Assembly (NCBI RefSeq): GCF_020515525.1
Contig: NZ_JAIYEP010000011.1
Location: 26,099-90,098, forward strand
Reading direction: 5' to 3'
DNA from: Rhodococcus yananensis
Lineage (GTDB): Bacteria > Actinomycetota > Actinomycetes > Mycobacteriales > Mycobacteriaceae
Length of the DNA stretch: 64,000 nucleotides
Below the pieces are notes generated by a model. It searched no databases. It was not told the DNA's origin and saw nothing but the letters and a program-made list of their open reading frames with translations. The translations under genes were made by a program, and so were the position numbers. This document shows, piece after piece, positions 50,265-58,991 of this stretch; the first letter of the stretch is position 1; the number at the start of each line of letters is the position of its first letter.

Positions 50265-50459
50265 CTATCTCCGCGCGGGCGGAACATCGAACTCCTCGCA
50301 CAGGGCCCGCCACACCTCACGCGGCTCCCGACCGGCCTCGATGGCCTGCGCGGCAGTACAGCCGCCGAGTTCGAGGAGCACGTGATCGCGCAGCAGCGCA
50401 TCGCCGTGCATCTGCCCGAACTCGTCGCGCACCATCTCGTGGAATTCCGTCAATCGCAC
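50265..50459 (-). CDS. DUF3046 protein
   Basis: This small, mostly helical protein of 64 residues starts VRLTEFHEMVRDEFGQMHG and includes HVLLELGGCTAAQAIEAG. It matches DUF3046 (Rv2738c), found just upstream of recA in actinobacteria. Function is unknown. GTG 50459 lies six bases after TACCGT and has no ribosome site. Its stop lies only 23 bases from the recA SOS box. Confidence 0.88.
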   Translation of the reverse strand: MRLTEFHEMVRDEFGQMHGDALLRDHVLLELGGCTAAQAIEAGREPREVWRALCEEFDVPPARR

Positions 50460-50465
50460 GCCACC

Positions 50466-50471
50466 ACGGTA
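50466..50471 (-). promoter_or_regulatory. Leaderless-type -10 box (TACCGT) of the DUF3046 gene
   Basis: TACCGT on the minus strand is followed by six bases and then GTG 50459. It lies between the stop of the glycosyltransferase gene and this start. Confidence 0.6.
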
Positions 50472-50481
50472 GCGGTCGGTG

Positions 50482-51627
50482 TCACCGCGCGACGGAGACA
50501 CACACCTCGACCGGGTCGCGAACCTGCGCGGCGCTCGCCGCCGCTCGCCGCGCGGCCTCGCCGTGCGCCTCGTCCCCGAGCACTCGCTCGACCGCGGCCC
50601 GCACCGCACGCGCGTCGAGAGGGCGCACCAGCACACCGCTGCCCTGCCGCTGCACCCGGTTCGCCAACTCCCACTGATCACCGCCGCCGGGCACGACGAC
50701 GACCGGCACCCCGGCACACAACGCCTTCGACAGCATGCCGTGCCCACCGCCGCACACCACCACATCGGCGTGTTCCAGAAGCACGTCCTGCCGCCCGGTA
50801 CCGACGACCGCCCACTCCGGCAGCGGCACATCGGAGGCGTCGAGCATCGTCGCGGCGACACGGACGCCGGTGCCGGTGAGCCCGTCGCAGACGGCCCCCA
50901 GCATCCCGCCCACTCCGGTGACCGCGGTCGACGGTGCGACCATGACCAACGGTCCGTCACCGGGTGGCGGTCGGAGAATCTCGTCGGTCGGCTCCCAGTG
51001 CAACGGCCCGACGACGTGCGCTCCCGCGGGCCAGTCGGGCCGAGGCACCTCGAGCGCGGGCAGGGTCGCGACGAGCCGCGCGCACGGCCCCGGGTCGCGG
51101 GCGGGCAATCCCATCCCCACCCGCGCCGCAGCACGTTCACGGGTGCCCTGCCGAAGCGACCGCGACGTCGCCGCACGCAGCGCAGCATCCCGCATCCGGC
51201 CGCGCAGCCCCACGCCGGGCGCGAGGCCGCTGCCGATCGGAGGCAACCCCCGTGACGGCAGATAGAGCGGATGCGGTGCCAGTTCCACCCACGGGATGCC
51301 CAGTCGCTCCGCTGCCAGTCCGCCGCCCGCGGTGATCACGTCGGACACCACGATGTCCGGGAGCAGTGCGCTGAGGTCGGGGAGCATCGCGGTGGCGATG
51401 TGCGCGGCCCGCGCGTGGATCTTCGCGCCGGCGTCGGCGTCGTCGTCGCCCGGTCTCGGCGCGAGCCCCTTCAGTTCCGCGACGGTCACACCCGGAACGT
51501 CCACCCCGAGCCAGCGCTCGCCCGTGAACACGACCGGTTCGTGTCCGGCCGCGGCGAGCCGTCGGGCCAGTTCGATCGCCGGGAACGCGTGACCCGCTTC
51601 GGGGCCTGCCACCACCGCCACTCGCAT
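50482..51627 (-). CDS. Glycosyltransferase (MGT/GT1 family, GT-B fold)
   Basis: This is a 381-residue UDP/activated-sugar glycosyltransferase of the macrolide/antibiotic glycosyltransferase type. The N-terminal acceptor domain begins VAVVAGPEAGHAFPAIELARRLAAAGH. The C-terminal donor domain has CGGGHGMLSKALCAGVPVVVVPGGGDQWELA. The sugar and acceptor are unknown; M. tuberculosis Rv2739c is the positional counterpart. ATG 51627 is used, since CAGGCT lies six bases upstream; GTG 51633 is in frame two codons earlier. Confidence 0.88.
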   Translation of the reverse strand: MRVAVVAGPEAGHAFPAIELARRLAAAGHEPVVFTGERWLGVDVPGVTVAELKGLAPRPGDDDADAGAKIHARAAHIATAMLPDLSALLPDIVVSDVITAGGGLAAERLGIPWVELAPHPLYLPSRGLPPIGSGLAPGVGLRGRMRDAALRAATSRSLRQGTRERAAARVGMGLPARDPGPCARLVATLPALEVPRPDWPAGAHVVGPLHWEPTDEILRPPPGDGPLVMVAPSTAVTGVGGMLGAVCDGLTGTGVRVAATMLDASDVPLPEWAVVGTGRQDVLLEHADVVVCGGGHGMLSKALCAGVPVVVVPGGGDQWELANRVQRQGSGVLVRPLDARAVRAAVERVLGDEAHGEAARRAAASAAQVRDPVEVCVSVAR

Positions 51628-51708
51628 CGGCACAGCCTGTCACACGTCCCGGCAGGCACCGTCGTAGCCGTACGGCGTCGCACCGCGTCCGTCCGGACGT
51701 GTACGGCT

Positions 51709-52422
51709 TCAGAACGTGTACAGCGCGAAGCCCACTGCTCGCGCGGCCGGAAACCCGGGTTTCGGTGCCGATGCCATCTCCACCTGCGCGCGGGCCTGCT
51801 CCTCGACAGCGGTGGTGTCGAGCGCCTCGAGGTAACGGCGGTGCGCAGCGAGGGATTCGATCGCGACATCGACGGTGTCGGTGACGTCCACGGCGTGGGT
51901 GGCCTCGGGTGTCAGCACGGCAGCCCACCGCACGCCCCGCCACGGCGCGAGTCCCCGTTCGGTCGACTCGGGAAAGATCCACTCGTTCGCGGCATCGGAG
52001 ACGGCGTCGAGCGCGCTGATCCCGAGAGCCCGGTGGTCTGCGCTGTTGAGCGCGCCGGGGAACCAGGTCAGCCCGAAGTTCATGGTCACCACCATTTCGG
52101 GGCGGTGGCGGCGAATCGCCGCGGCGATGTCGCGGCGCAGTTCGGGACCGGCCACCAGGGTGCCGTCGCGGTGGCCGAGGAATTCGACGGTGTCGACTCC
52201 GACGATGCGGGCCGATGCGCGTTCCTCCTCCTCGCGGATGCGGGCGCATGCATCGGGTTCGAGGCCGGCGATACCGGCTTCACCGCTCGTCGCCAGGACA
52301 TACCGGATGTCCTTGCCCTGCCGTGTCCATCGCGCGACCGCCGCCGCGGCACCGTATTCGATGTCGTCGGGGTGGGCGACGACGACGATCGCGCGCTGCC
52401 AGTCCTCGGGTACGGCCTCCAT
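51709..52422 (-). CDS. PIG-L family zinc-dependent deacetylase
   Basis: This 237-residue protein of the GlcNAc-PI de-N-acetylase family has the zinc motif AHPDD (His17, Asp19/Asp20) and a distal His in NSADHRALG. Relatives include MshB (mycothiol) and Mca, but it lacks their length, and its substrate cannot be named. Small N-acetyl sugars or amides are likely. ATG 52422 has GGAGAG and a -10-like CATAGT upstream; an in-frame GTG at 52431 is an alternative. It lies between the glycosyltransferase and a small membrane protein on the same strand. Confidence 0.85.
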   Translation of the reverse strand: MEAVPEDWQRAIVVVAHPDDIEYGAAAAVARWTRQGKDIRYVLATSGEAGIAGLEPDACARIREEEERASARIVGVDTVEFLGHRDGTLVAGPELRRDIAAAIRRHRPEMVVTMNFGLTWFPGALNSADHRALGISALDAVSDAANEWIFPESTERGLAPWRGVRWAAVLTPEATHAVDVTDTVDVAIESLAAHRRYLEALDTTAVEEQARAQVEMASAPKPGFPAARAVGFALYTF

Positions 52423-52477
52423 GCTCTCCACTATGGATCAGCGCGGGACGATGCGCGGGGGTTCCCCGCACCGATCG

Positions 52478-52502
52478 CACCACCGCCGGTCCGGCGGTGG
52501 TG
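52478..52502 (-). terminator. Hairpin immediately after the 58-residue membrane protein gene
   Basis: Two perfect 12-bp arms (52478-52489 and 52491-52502) surround one base. The stem begins at the base after the stop codon. Confidence 0.7.
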
Positions 52503-52679
52503 TCATACCCGCGTGATGTCGTCGCTGCGACCCGAGCCGGTGACCGCCTTGTACAGCATCCAGCCACCGAAGAGCACCGCACCGAGCACGATGAACCCGA
52601 AAAGGTGATCGAGCAACGCCCCGAGCAACGCGAAACCGGCCCAGACGAGCACCACGATTCCCACGATCTTCCAGAACAT
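52503..52679 (-). CDS. Small two-span membrane protein
   Basis: This 58-residue hydrophobic protein runs from ATG 52679 to TGA at 52503. It has two spans (IVGIVVLVWAGFALLGALL and FGFIVLGAVLFGGWMLYKAV) joined by a short DH turn and a polar tail SGRSDDITRV. AGGAGG lies seven bases before the ATG, and a hairpin follows the stop, so it looks like a real monocistronic gene. No family is recognised. Confidence 0.8.
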   Translation of the reverse strand: MFWKIVGIVVLVWAGFALLGALLDHLFGFIVLGAVLFGGWMLYKAVTGSGRSDDITRV

Positions 52680-52867
52680 CGGTTCCTCCTACCTCGTGCC
52701 GGGGCACGCTCCGTGTCGTTCACGACCGATCCTGACACGCCAGTACGCACAAAACACCAGGTCAACGCGTATATCAGGAAAAGATCAGGGGATACCCCGA
52801 CACGACGGGACGCGGACTCGGGGGTGGTCCCGCACGGGTCGGTGATGCACGGTCCGCCACACACACT

Positions 52868-52873
52868 TAGGCT
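52868..52873 (+). promoter_or_regulatory. Probable -10 box (TAGGCT) of bioY
   Basis: TAGGCT lies 32 bases before the GTG start of bioY, giving a leader of about 26 bases. No biotin-repressor site could be confirmed. Confidence 0.45.
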
Positions 52874-52905
52874 CTACAGGTTCGGTCCCCCCTGTCGGAA
52901 GCTGA

Positions 52906-53508
52906 GTGAACGTGTCCCCGAACCGCCGCCTCACCGCACGCGATCTGGCACAGATCGCCGTGTTCGCCGCCCTCATCGTCGCGCTCGGGTTGCCCGGGCA
53001 GATCACCGTCGGCTCGTCGGGTGTCCCCATCACGCTGCAGAGCCTCGGTGTGATGCTCGCCGGCGCACTGCTCGGCGCGCGCAAGGGCACGCTGGCCGTC
53101 CTGACGGTGATCGTGCTCGGGCTGGCGCTACCCGTCCTGGCCGGTGGCCGAACCACCCTCACCTCTCTCGCCGGCTCCACCGTGGGCTTCCTGATCGGGT
53201 GGCTGCCCGCGGTCGCCGTCATCGGGTGGCTCAGCTTCCGGATGCTGCCGCGCTACCGACTGTTCGCGGGCATCGCCGTGAACATCCTCGGCGGAATCGT
53301 CGTGCTGTACGCGTGCGGTGTCGCGGGCATGGTCCTGCGCGCCGACATGACACCGTGGGCTGCGCTCGCGGCGAACGCCGCGTTCCTTCCCGGAGACCTG
53401 TTCAAGGCGGTGGTCACCGCGGTGGTCGCCGCGCAGGTCCACCGCGCCTTCCCCGCCCTGCTCGCGACGACCGTCCGTCCGGCGGCCGCAGCCGACCCCG
53501 CCCACTGA
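52906..53508 (+). CDS. bioY: Biotin ECF transporter substrate-binding component BioY
   Basis: This 200-residue membrane protein with about six spans binds biotin in an energy-coupling-factor importer. The sequence LGLPGQITVGSSGVPITLQSLGVMLAGALLGARKG is the BioY signature (PVPITLQ-like). GTG 52906 is used; GTG 52912 is also possible. The next genes encode the ATPase and transmembrane coupling parts, so this is a complete bioYMN set. Rhodococci often depend on this uptake or use it as salvage. Confidence 0.9.
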   Translation: MNVSPNRRLTARDLAQIAVFAALIVALGLPGQITVGSSGVPITLQSLGVMLAGALLGARKGTLAVLTVIVLGLALPVLAGGRTTLTSLAGSTVGFLIGWLPAVAVIGWLSFRMLPRYRLFAGIAVNILGGIVVLYACGVAGMVLRADMTPWAALAANAAFLPGDLFKAVVTAVVAAQVHRAFPALLATTVRPAAAADPAH

Positions 53509-53522
53509 CCGAAGACCATCGG

Positions 53523-54203
53523 ATGAGCAAGATCCGCTTCCGCCAGATCCGGCACACCTACGGTGAACGCACCGTCCTCGACGGCATCGATGTCACCCTC
53601 ACTGAGCAGCGGATCGGGATCGTCGGTGCCAACGGCAGCGGCAAGTCCACCCTCGCGCGCATGATCAACGGTCTGGTGCTCCCCACGTCGGGGTCGGTGT
53701 CGGTGGACGGTCTGGACACCGCGCGCAAGGGTCGAGACGTCCGTAAACGCGTCGGTTTCGTGTTCACCGATCCCGACCACCAGATCGTGATGCCGACCGT
53801 CGCGGAGGACGTCGCGTTCTCGTTACGACGCAGCCGGCTGAGCAGAGTGGAACGCGAGGAGCGGGTCCGGACGATCCTCGACGATTTCGGACTGGCCGAC
53901 CACCGTGACCATCCGAGTCATCTGCTCTCGGGCGGGCAGAAGCAGTTGCTCGCCCTCGCCGCGATCATGGTGACCGATCCCGACGTGCTGGTCGCCGACG
54001 AACCGACGACGCTGCTCGATCTCCGCAACGTCGAACTGATCCGCCGCACCTTCGCCGCTCTGCCGCAGCAGTTGATCGTGGTCACCCACCATCTGGATCT
54101 GCTGTCGGACTTCGATCGGGTGCTCGTCGTCGACTCGGGCCGCATCGCCGCGGACGACCTCCCCGGTCCCGCGATCGACCATTACCGGAACCTGGTCGCG
54201 TGA
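53523..54203 (+). CDS. bioM: Biotin ECF transporter ATPase BioM
   Basis: This 226-residue ABC ATPase has Walker A GANGSGKST, signature LSGGQKQL, Walker B VLVADEPTTLLD and switch His in VVTHHLDLL. It powers the BioY/BioN complex at the cytosolic face. ATG 53523 follows bioY by 14 bases. Its stop overlaps bioN by four bases (GTGA). Confidence 0.92.
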   Translation: MSKIRFRQIRHTYGERTVLDGIDVTLTEQRIGIVGANGSGKSTLARMINGLVLPTSGSVSVDGLDTARKGRDVRKRVGFVFTDPDHQIVMPTVAEDVAFSLRRSRLSRVEREERVRTILDDFGLADHRDHPSHLLSGGQKQLLALAAIMVTDPDVLVADEPTTLLDLRNVELIRRTFAALPQQLIVVTHHLDLLSDFDRVLVVDSGRIAADDLPGPAIDHYRNLVA

Positions 54204-54805
54204 CCACGGTCGGGCTCTTCCATCCGGGCACGTCGTTCCTGCACCGACTGCCCGCCGGCGTCAAGCTCGTGGCGGTCGCGGGTGCGATCGTCGCGATGAC
54301 GCTGTGGGTCCGGCAACCCTGGCAGGTGCTGCCGTGCGCGGCACTGGTCACCGGCTGCTACGTGCTCGCGCGCATCCCGGTGAAGCTCGCGACCGTCCAG
54401 TTGCGGCCGCTCGTGTGGATGCTCGCGGTGATCGCCGTGTTCCAGGTGTTCGTCGCGGGTTGGGAACGTGCGGTGGTCGTCTGCGGGTCGCTGCTGCTGG
54501 CCGTGGCGCTCGCGGCGCTGGTGACGCTGACGACCCGGACCACGGACATGCTCGATGTGATCGTCTCCGCGGCGCGACCCCTCCGCCGCGTCGGTGTCGA
54601 TCCCGGCCGAGTGGGTCTGGTCCTCGTGATGACGATCCGCTGCATTCCGCTGCTCGGCACCATCGTCGAACGTGTCTCCGCCGCGCGCAAGGCCCGCGGT
54701 CTCGGCTTCTCACTGCGGGCACTGGCCGTTCCGGTGGTGGTCGGAGCTCTGCTGACCGCCGAGAAGATGGGCGAGGCGCTCGCCGCTCGCGGCGTCGACG
54801 ACTGA
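54200..54805 (+). CDS. bioN: Biotin ECF transporter transmembrane coupling protein BioN
   Basis: This 201-residue EcfT-type protein has five hydrophobic segments. The two coupling helices contain the Ala-Arg-Gly motifs AARKARGLGFS and ALAARGVDD, which contact the ATPase. GTG 54200 overlaps the bioM stop. It converges on pspM with an eleven-base gap. Confidence 0.92.
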   Translation: MTTVGLFHPGTSFLHRLPAGVKLVAVAGAIVAMTLWVRQPWQVLPCAALVTGCYVLARIPVKLATVQLRPLVWMLAVIAVFQVFVAGWERAVVVCGSLLLAVALAALVTLTTRTTDMLDVIVSAARPLRRVGVDPGRVGLVLVMTIRCIPLLGTIVERVSAARKARGLGFSLRALAVPVVVGALLTAEKMGEALAARGVDD

Positions 54806-54816
54806 TCCCGAGCCGT

Positions 54817-55638
54817 TCAGTTCCGGTAGCGCTGCTGGATCTGTGACACCTCGCGCCACGACTGCGCCCACCCCTCGAGCCGGTCCGAGGTCGAGATCAG
54901 ATCGGCGCGCTGCCGGTCGAGCGCCGCTATGGATCCGGTGCCCTCGGGTGGCGCAGCGAGCTTCGCCGCCGCGGAGACGAGCGCGTCGAACTGTTCGGCA
55001 CCCACATCGAGACGACGACCGGCCGCGGTGATCGCCGATTCGAGCTCGGCTCGGGCGGCGATGCTGCCCTGTGCGGCGGATTCGAGAGCGACGACATCGT
55101 CGGCCACCGCACCGAGTGCTTCTGCTGCCGACACCGCGGTCCGGCCGATCTCGTCGAGATCATCGACCGCGACCGTCCCTGATCGTGTGATCACGCCGAG
55201 CAATCCGGTGAGACTCCGCTCGCTTCGTGCGAGCCGTTCCATCGGGCCTCGGGCGACCGACCCGGCCGGCGGCAACGAGCGTCGACGCGGCGGAGACGGT
55301 GGCACGGGCAACGCGTCGAGGCGCCGGAACCGGCGGTACGCCATGACCGCCGGCACCACCAGAAGCGCCGTCGCACCACCCGTGGCGACCACCGTCCATT
55401 CGGGTGCCGACGCCACCACCAGCGTGGCCGTGCCGACCCCTGTGGTGCCGCCGGCCACCCCGTACAGACGCGCCCGGCGCTGCGCACGGCGCTTCCTGCG
55501 CCGCAGCTTCGCCGCGGGATCACGCCATCGCTGCGCGGCCTCGGCCACGTCCCGCAACGCGGCACCGGTGACATCCCGTAGCGCGGCAACGGCCGGACCG
55601 GGGGTGATCCCGGCCCGGCCGTCTCCGGGTGTGTTCAT
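54817..55638 (-). CDS. pspM: PspA-associated membrane protein (PspM/Rv2743c-like)
   Basis: This is a 273-residue protein with a basic N-terminal segment (KLRRRKRRAQRRARLYG), two spans (VAGGTTGVGTATLVVA and WTVVATGGATALLVVPAVMAY) and a long helical cytosolic tail. Topology and place after pspA match PspM (Rv2743c), which anchors PspA to the membrane in mycobacteria. Last gene of the clgR-pspA unit. The symbol is given by position and topology. Confidence 0.75.
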   Translation of the reverse strand: MNTPGDGRAGITPGPAVAALRDVTGAALRDVAEAAQRWRDPAAKLRRRKRRAQRRARLYGVAGGTTGVGTATLVVASAPEWTVVATGGATALLVVPAVMAYRRFRRLDALPVPPSPPRRRSLPPAGSVARGPMERLARSERSLTGLLGVITRSGTVAVDDLDEIGRTAVSAAEALGAVADDVVALESAAQGSIAARAELESAITAAGRRLDVGAEQFDALVSAAAKLAAPPEGTGSIAALDRQRADLISTSDRLEGWAQSWREVSQIQQRYRN

Positions 55639-55669
55639 GGCGTGGTCACGTTCCTACGATGGCGAGAAA

Positions 55670-56479
55670 CTATCGGCTGCCGGCGGCGCCCGCCGCGCTC
55701 GGCGGCTCCTTGCCGGTGTTGATCGCGGGGTTGGGGGTCGCGCCGGGGAGCGCCTCACCCTTCATCGATGCACGGATCTGCTCGAGACGGCTGTGGCCGG
55801 CCATCTGAACGGTGGCCTGCTGCACCTCGAGCATGCGGCCCTGCACCGAGTTCTGTGCGAGCTCTGCCGAGCCGAGCGCGGTGGCGTACCGACGCTCGAT
55901 CTTCTCACGCACCGCGTCGAGGCTCGGCGTGGTGCCGGGTGCCGAAAGAGTCGAGTCCATCGACCTCAGCGACTCGCTGACGCGCTCCTGCATCTTGGCC
56001 TGCTCGAGCTGGCTCAGCAGCTTGGTGCGCTCCGCGACCTTCTGCTGCAGTGCCATCGCGTTCTGTTCGACAGCCTTCTTCGCCTGCGCGGCGGCCTGCA
56101 GCGACTGATCGTGTAGGACCTTGAGATCCTCGACCGATTGCTCGGCGGTGACGAGCTGCGCGGCGAATGCCTCGGCGGCGTTGGTGTACTGGATCGCCTT
56201 CTCGGTATCGCCCGCCGTGCTCGCCTGGTCCGCCATCATGACGGCCTGCCGCGCGCTGGCGTTGAGCTTCTCGACCTCGTCGAGCTGCCGATTGAGCTTC
56301 ATCTCGAGCTGGCGCTGATTCCCGATGACCGATGCGGCCTGCTGAGAGAGGGCCTGGTGCTGGCGTTGCGCATCCTCGATCGCCTGCTGAATCTGAACCT
56401 TCGGATCGGCCTTCTCATCGATCTTGGAGTTGAAAAGCGCCATCAGGTACTTCCAACCCTTGACGAACGGATTAGCCAT
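55670..56479 (-). CDS. pspA: Phage shock protein PspA
   Basis: This is a 269-residue coiled-coil protein of the PspA/IM30 family (mycobacterial 35-kDa antigen). The amphipathic start is [26 protein letters not shown], and a long antiparallel coiled coil covers residues 25-215. A Pro/Gly/Ala-rich tail follows. It binds stressed membranes and, in mycobacteria, restrains ClgR. ATG 56479 starts the conserved amphipathic helix. About 200 bp separate it from clgR; ClgR is expected to act there. Confidence 0.93.
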   Translation of the reverse strand: MANPFVKGWKYLMALFNSKIDEKADPKVQIQQAIEDAQRQHQALSQQAASVIGNQRQLEMKLNRQLDEVEKLNASARQAVMMADQASTAGDTEKAIQYTNAAEAFAAQLVTAEQSVEDLKVLHDQSLQAAAQAKKAVEQNAMALQQKVAERTKLLSQLEQAKMQERVSESLRSMDSTLSAPGTTPSLDAVREKIERRYATALGSAELAQNSVQGRMLEVQQATVQMAGHSRLEQIRASMKGEALPGATPNPAINTGKEPPSAAGAAGSR

Positions 56480-56677
56480 GGGTGTGATCCCGCCTCCATC
56501 TGCTACGCCGCGCCGAACGCGACCCGATGCGCGGCCCTCGCGCACCGGTTCCGGGCCACCGCCGTGCGTCACCGTCCATCCGGTGGCCCCCACCTGTTCT
56601 ACCGGGCCACCCCCCGAGCGGTGACCGTTGTGTCGCTTTCATCCGCATCGGGTGTGCCGCAGCGGACGTGGTCCATG

Positions 56678-57067
56678 TTATGCCGCCGCCAACTCACGTG
56701 CGGGCGGTGCGGGGATCACCACGCGGGTGTCCTGCGAAATCAGCGGTTCCTGCGTGAGCAATGCCCTGTCGGCGGCCGCGACATCCGTGTCCGGCAGCAC
56801 CTGTGCGGCCCGCTCGGCGGCGGCATGCACCGCGGGATCGGCCAACGATTCGCTCACGTCGGACAGCACGTCGGACAGCGGTACCTCGAGCGCGTCGCAG
56901 ATCGCGGCGAGCAGTTCGCTCGACGCCTCCTTGCGTCCGCGTTCGATCTCGGAGAGGTAGCCGAGGCTGACGCGCGCGCTGCTGGAGACTTCGCGCAGCG
57001 TACGACTCTGCGAAACACGGGTGCGCCGAAGGCTGTCACCGAGTGCCTCACGCAACAACAGCGCCAT
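56678..57067 (-). CDS. clgR: Transcriptional activator ClgR
   Basis: This 129-residue XRE-type regulator has a helix-turn-helix ([31 protein letters not shown], split here as [13 protein letters not shown] plus flanks). It activates clp protease genes and the psp genes under envelope stress. The C-terminus is RELAAA, resembling the Ala-Ala ends that mark ClgR for Clp proteolysis. ATG 57067 has AGGAGG eight bases upstream. Confidence 0.92.
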   Translation of the reverse strand: MALLLREALGDSLRRTRVSQSRTLREVSSSARVSLGYLSEIERGRKEASSELLAAICDALEVPLSDVLSDVSESLADPAVHAAAERAAQVLPDTDVAAADRALLTQEPLISQDTRVVIPAPPARELAAA

Positions 57068-57168
57068 CGCATCCTCCTTCGTCCGTCGTGCGTACACCTC
57101 GACAACGCGCCGCGGCGTCGCCGGGTTCCCGCGACACCGGAATCCGGTGAGACCGCGGTGCACAGACA

Positions 57169-57675
57169 CTACAACGCCGGGCCGATCGACAGGTGCGCGA
57201 GTAGGCCCGACACCGCCGCCTCGACAGCACCGAGCCGGATCTGCCAACGGTCCCCCGCGACGGCGGGACACACGACCGACGTCCCGCCCGGACCCGCGAT
57301 CCCCACGAACAGCGTTCCGGGCGGATGGCCGTCCTGGGGGTCCGGGCCGGCCACACCGGTCAGTCCCACACCCCACGTCGCCGAGCACCGGTCGCGCGCA
57401 CCCTCCGCGAGTGCCGCAGCCGTCGACTCGGCGACAGGACCGTCCTCCGTCAGTTGCCGTGCGTCGACGCCGGCGAGCGTCGCCTTCAGATCGGTCGCGT
57501 ACACGACCAGTCCCCCGCGCAGCACCGCGCTGGCCCCCGGCACACCGGCGACCGTCGCCGACAACAGCCCCGCGGTCAGCGATTCCGCGGTCGCGACCGT
57601 CTCACCGCGGTCGGTGAGCACCGCCACGAGTTCGACGGCGCGGGTCGCCGCGACCAACGGATCGACGGTGCTCAC
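57169..57675 (-). CDS. pncC: CinA C-terminal-domain protein (nicotinamide-nucleotide amidase, PncC type)
   Basis: This stand-alone CinA C-terminal domain of 168 residues has [21 protein letters not shown] and [18 protein letters not shown]. PncC enzymes convert NMN to nicotinate mononucleotide in NAD recycling. No N-terminal molybdopterin-like domain is present. GTG 57675 overlaps the pgsA stop (GTGA). Lies between pgsA and clgR. Confidence 0.88.
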   Translation of the reverse strand: MSTVDPLVAATRAVELVAVLTDRGETVATAESLTAGLLSATVAGVPGASAVLRGGLVVYATDLKATLAGVDARQLTEDGPVAESTAAALAEGARDRCSATWGVGLTGVAGPDPQDGHPPGTLFVGIAGPGGTSVVCPAVAGDRWQIRLGAVEAAVSGLLAHLSIGPAL

Positions 57676-58382
57676 CCGCCGTCGTCCTCGACTGCGCGCT
57701 CGCCCGGTTCGGTCGGCCGGTCGTCCTCGTCGGCGTGTTCGCGTTCGGTGCGTCGGACTCCGGCACGCAACCGGGCGGCCTGCACGATGTAGTCGAGGCC
57801 GGTACCGACGGTCAGGATGACGGCGAGCGCCATCAACGTCACCGAGACCGGCGCGAGAACGTCCGGCAGCGGCAGCAGATACATTCCGACGGCGAGGGTC
57901 TGCACGAACGTCTTGGCCTTGCCACCTCGGCTGGCAGGAATGACGGCGTGCCGCAGCACCACGAATCGCAGGGCGGTGATCCCGAGCTCACGCACCGCGA
58001 TCACACCCGTCACCCACCACGACAGATCGCCGAGCAGGGAGAGCCCGACGAGCGCCGCGCCCATGAGCGCCTTGTCGGCGATCGGGTCGGCCAGCTTACC
58101 GAAATCGGTGACGAGTCCGTACCGCCGCGCGAGTTGACCGTCGATGCGGTCGGTGATCGCCGCGATCGCGAAGACCGCCGTCGCAGCGAGCCGCCACGCG
58201 GTGTCGTGGCCGCCACCGACGAACAGCAGGACCAGGAACACCGGGACGAGCACGATGCGCATCACCGTGAGGACGTTCGCGATGTTCCACAACGGAACCG
58301 GAGGGTGCGCTGTACCGGAGTCCGGTGTCGGGGATGCGCCGCTCCCGCCCGATGCGGCGAGGGACTGGCGGGGCGAACTCAT
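57672..58382 (-). CDS. pgsA: CDP-diacylglycerol--glycerol-3-phosphate 3-phosphatidyltransferase
   Basis: This is a 236-residue CDP-alcohol phosphotransferase. The active-site motif DRIDGQLARRYGLVTDFGKLADPIADK contains the D-x2-D-G-x2-A-R-x(n)-D-x3-D metal-binding pattern (longer copies are not quoted; key acids lie near residues 80-104). Four or more spans follow. It makes phosphatidylglycerophosphate for PG and cardiolipin. ATG 58382 lies six bases after TATTGT. A charged tail ([18 protein letters not shown]) ends the protein. Confidence 0.92.
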   Translation of the reverse strand: MSSPRQSLAASGGSGASPTPDSGTAHPPVPLWNIANVLTVMRIVLVPVFLVLLFVGGGHDTAWRLAATAVFAIAAITDRIDGQLARRYGLVTDFGKLADPIADKALMGAALVGLSLLGDLSWWVTGVIAVRELGITALRFVVLRHAVIPASRGGKAKTFVQTLAVGMYLLPLPDVLAPVSVTLMALAVILTVGTGLDYIVQAARLRAGVRRTEREHADEDDRPTEPGERAVEDDGG

Positions 58383-58388
58383 GCGCCC

Positions 58389-58394
58389 ACAATA
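58389..58394 (-). promoter_or_regulatory. Leaderless-type -10 box (TATTGT) of pgsA
   Basis: TATTGT on the minus strand is followed by six bases and then ATG 58382. It lies within the region where the divergent argA promoter would have its -35. Confidence 0.6.
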
Positions 58395-58411
58395 TCCGGA
58401 CCTGCACGCGC

Positions 58412-58417
58412 TACTGT
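58412..58417 (+). promoter_or_regulatory. Leaderless-type -10 box (TACTGT) of the argA-type gene
   Basis: TACTGT is followed by seven bases and then ATG 58425. Confidence 0.6.
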
Positions 58418-58424
58418 TCACCGC

Positions 58425-58952
58425 ATGACTTCAGCGCCCACCGGACACGGACCCGACGACCGGATTGTCGTCCGGCGCGCCCGAACGTCCGATGTGCCGG
58501 ACATCAAGCAGCTGATCGATATCTACTCCGGACGGATCCTCCTCGAGAAGAACCTCGTCACCCTCTACGAGTCGGTACAGGAATTCTGGATCGCGGAACT
58601 GGGGGGACGGCTCGTGGGGTGCGGCGCACTCCACGTTCTCTGGTCCGATCTCGGCGAGATCCGGACGATCGCGGTCGACCCGCAGGTCAAGGGGCACGGT
58701 GCGGGGCATCTGATCGTCTCCCGTCTGATCGAGGTGGCGCGGGAGCTCGAATTGGAGCGGTTGTTCGTCCTCACCTTCGAGGTCGACTTCTTCGCGCGGC
58801 ACGGGTTCGCCGAGATCGAGGGCACACCGGTGACCGCGGAGGTCTTCGCGGAGATGTGCCGGTCGTACGATACGGGTGTCGCCGAGTTCCTCGATCTGAG
58901 TTACGTCAAACCGAACACACTCGGCAACACCCGCATGCTGCTCACACTCTGA
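58425..58952 (+). CDS. argA: Amino-acid N-acetyltransferase (N-acetylglutamate synthase, ArgA type)
   Basis: This 175-residue GNAT enzyme resembles the short actinobacterial N-acetylglutamate synthase (Rv2747), which starts arginine synthesis. The acetyl-CoA motif is IRTIAVDPQVKGHGAGHLIV. The segment LEKNLVTLYESVQEFWIAELGG and the end FEVDFFARHGFAEIEG are typical of ArgA GNAT domains. ATG 58425 has a -10 seven bases upstream, and the divergent pgsA start is 42 bp away. Confidence 0.88.
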   Translation: MTSAPTGHGPDDRIVVRRARTSDVPDIKQLIDIYSGRILLEKNLVTLYESVQEFWIAELGGRLVGCGALHVLWSDLGEIRTIAVDPQVKGHGAGHLIVSRLIEVARELELERLFVLTFEVDFFARHGFAEIEGTPVTAEVFAEMCRSYDTGVAEFLDLSYVKPNTLGNTRMLLTL

Positions 58953-58991
58953 GCAGTACCGGCCGATCGACCCGCTCCGAAGGTGAGGACC

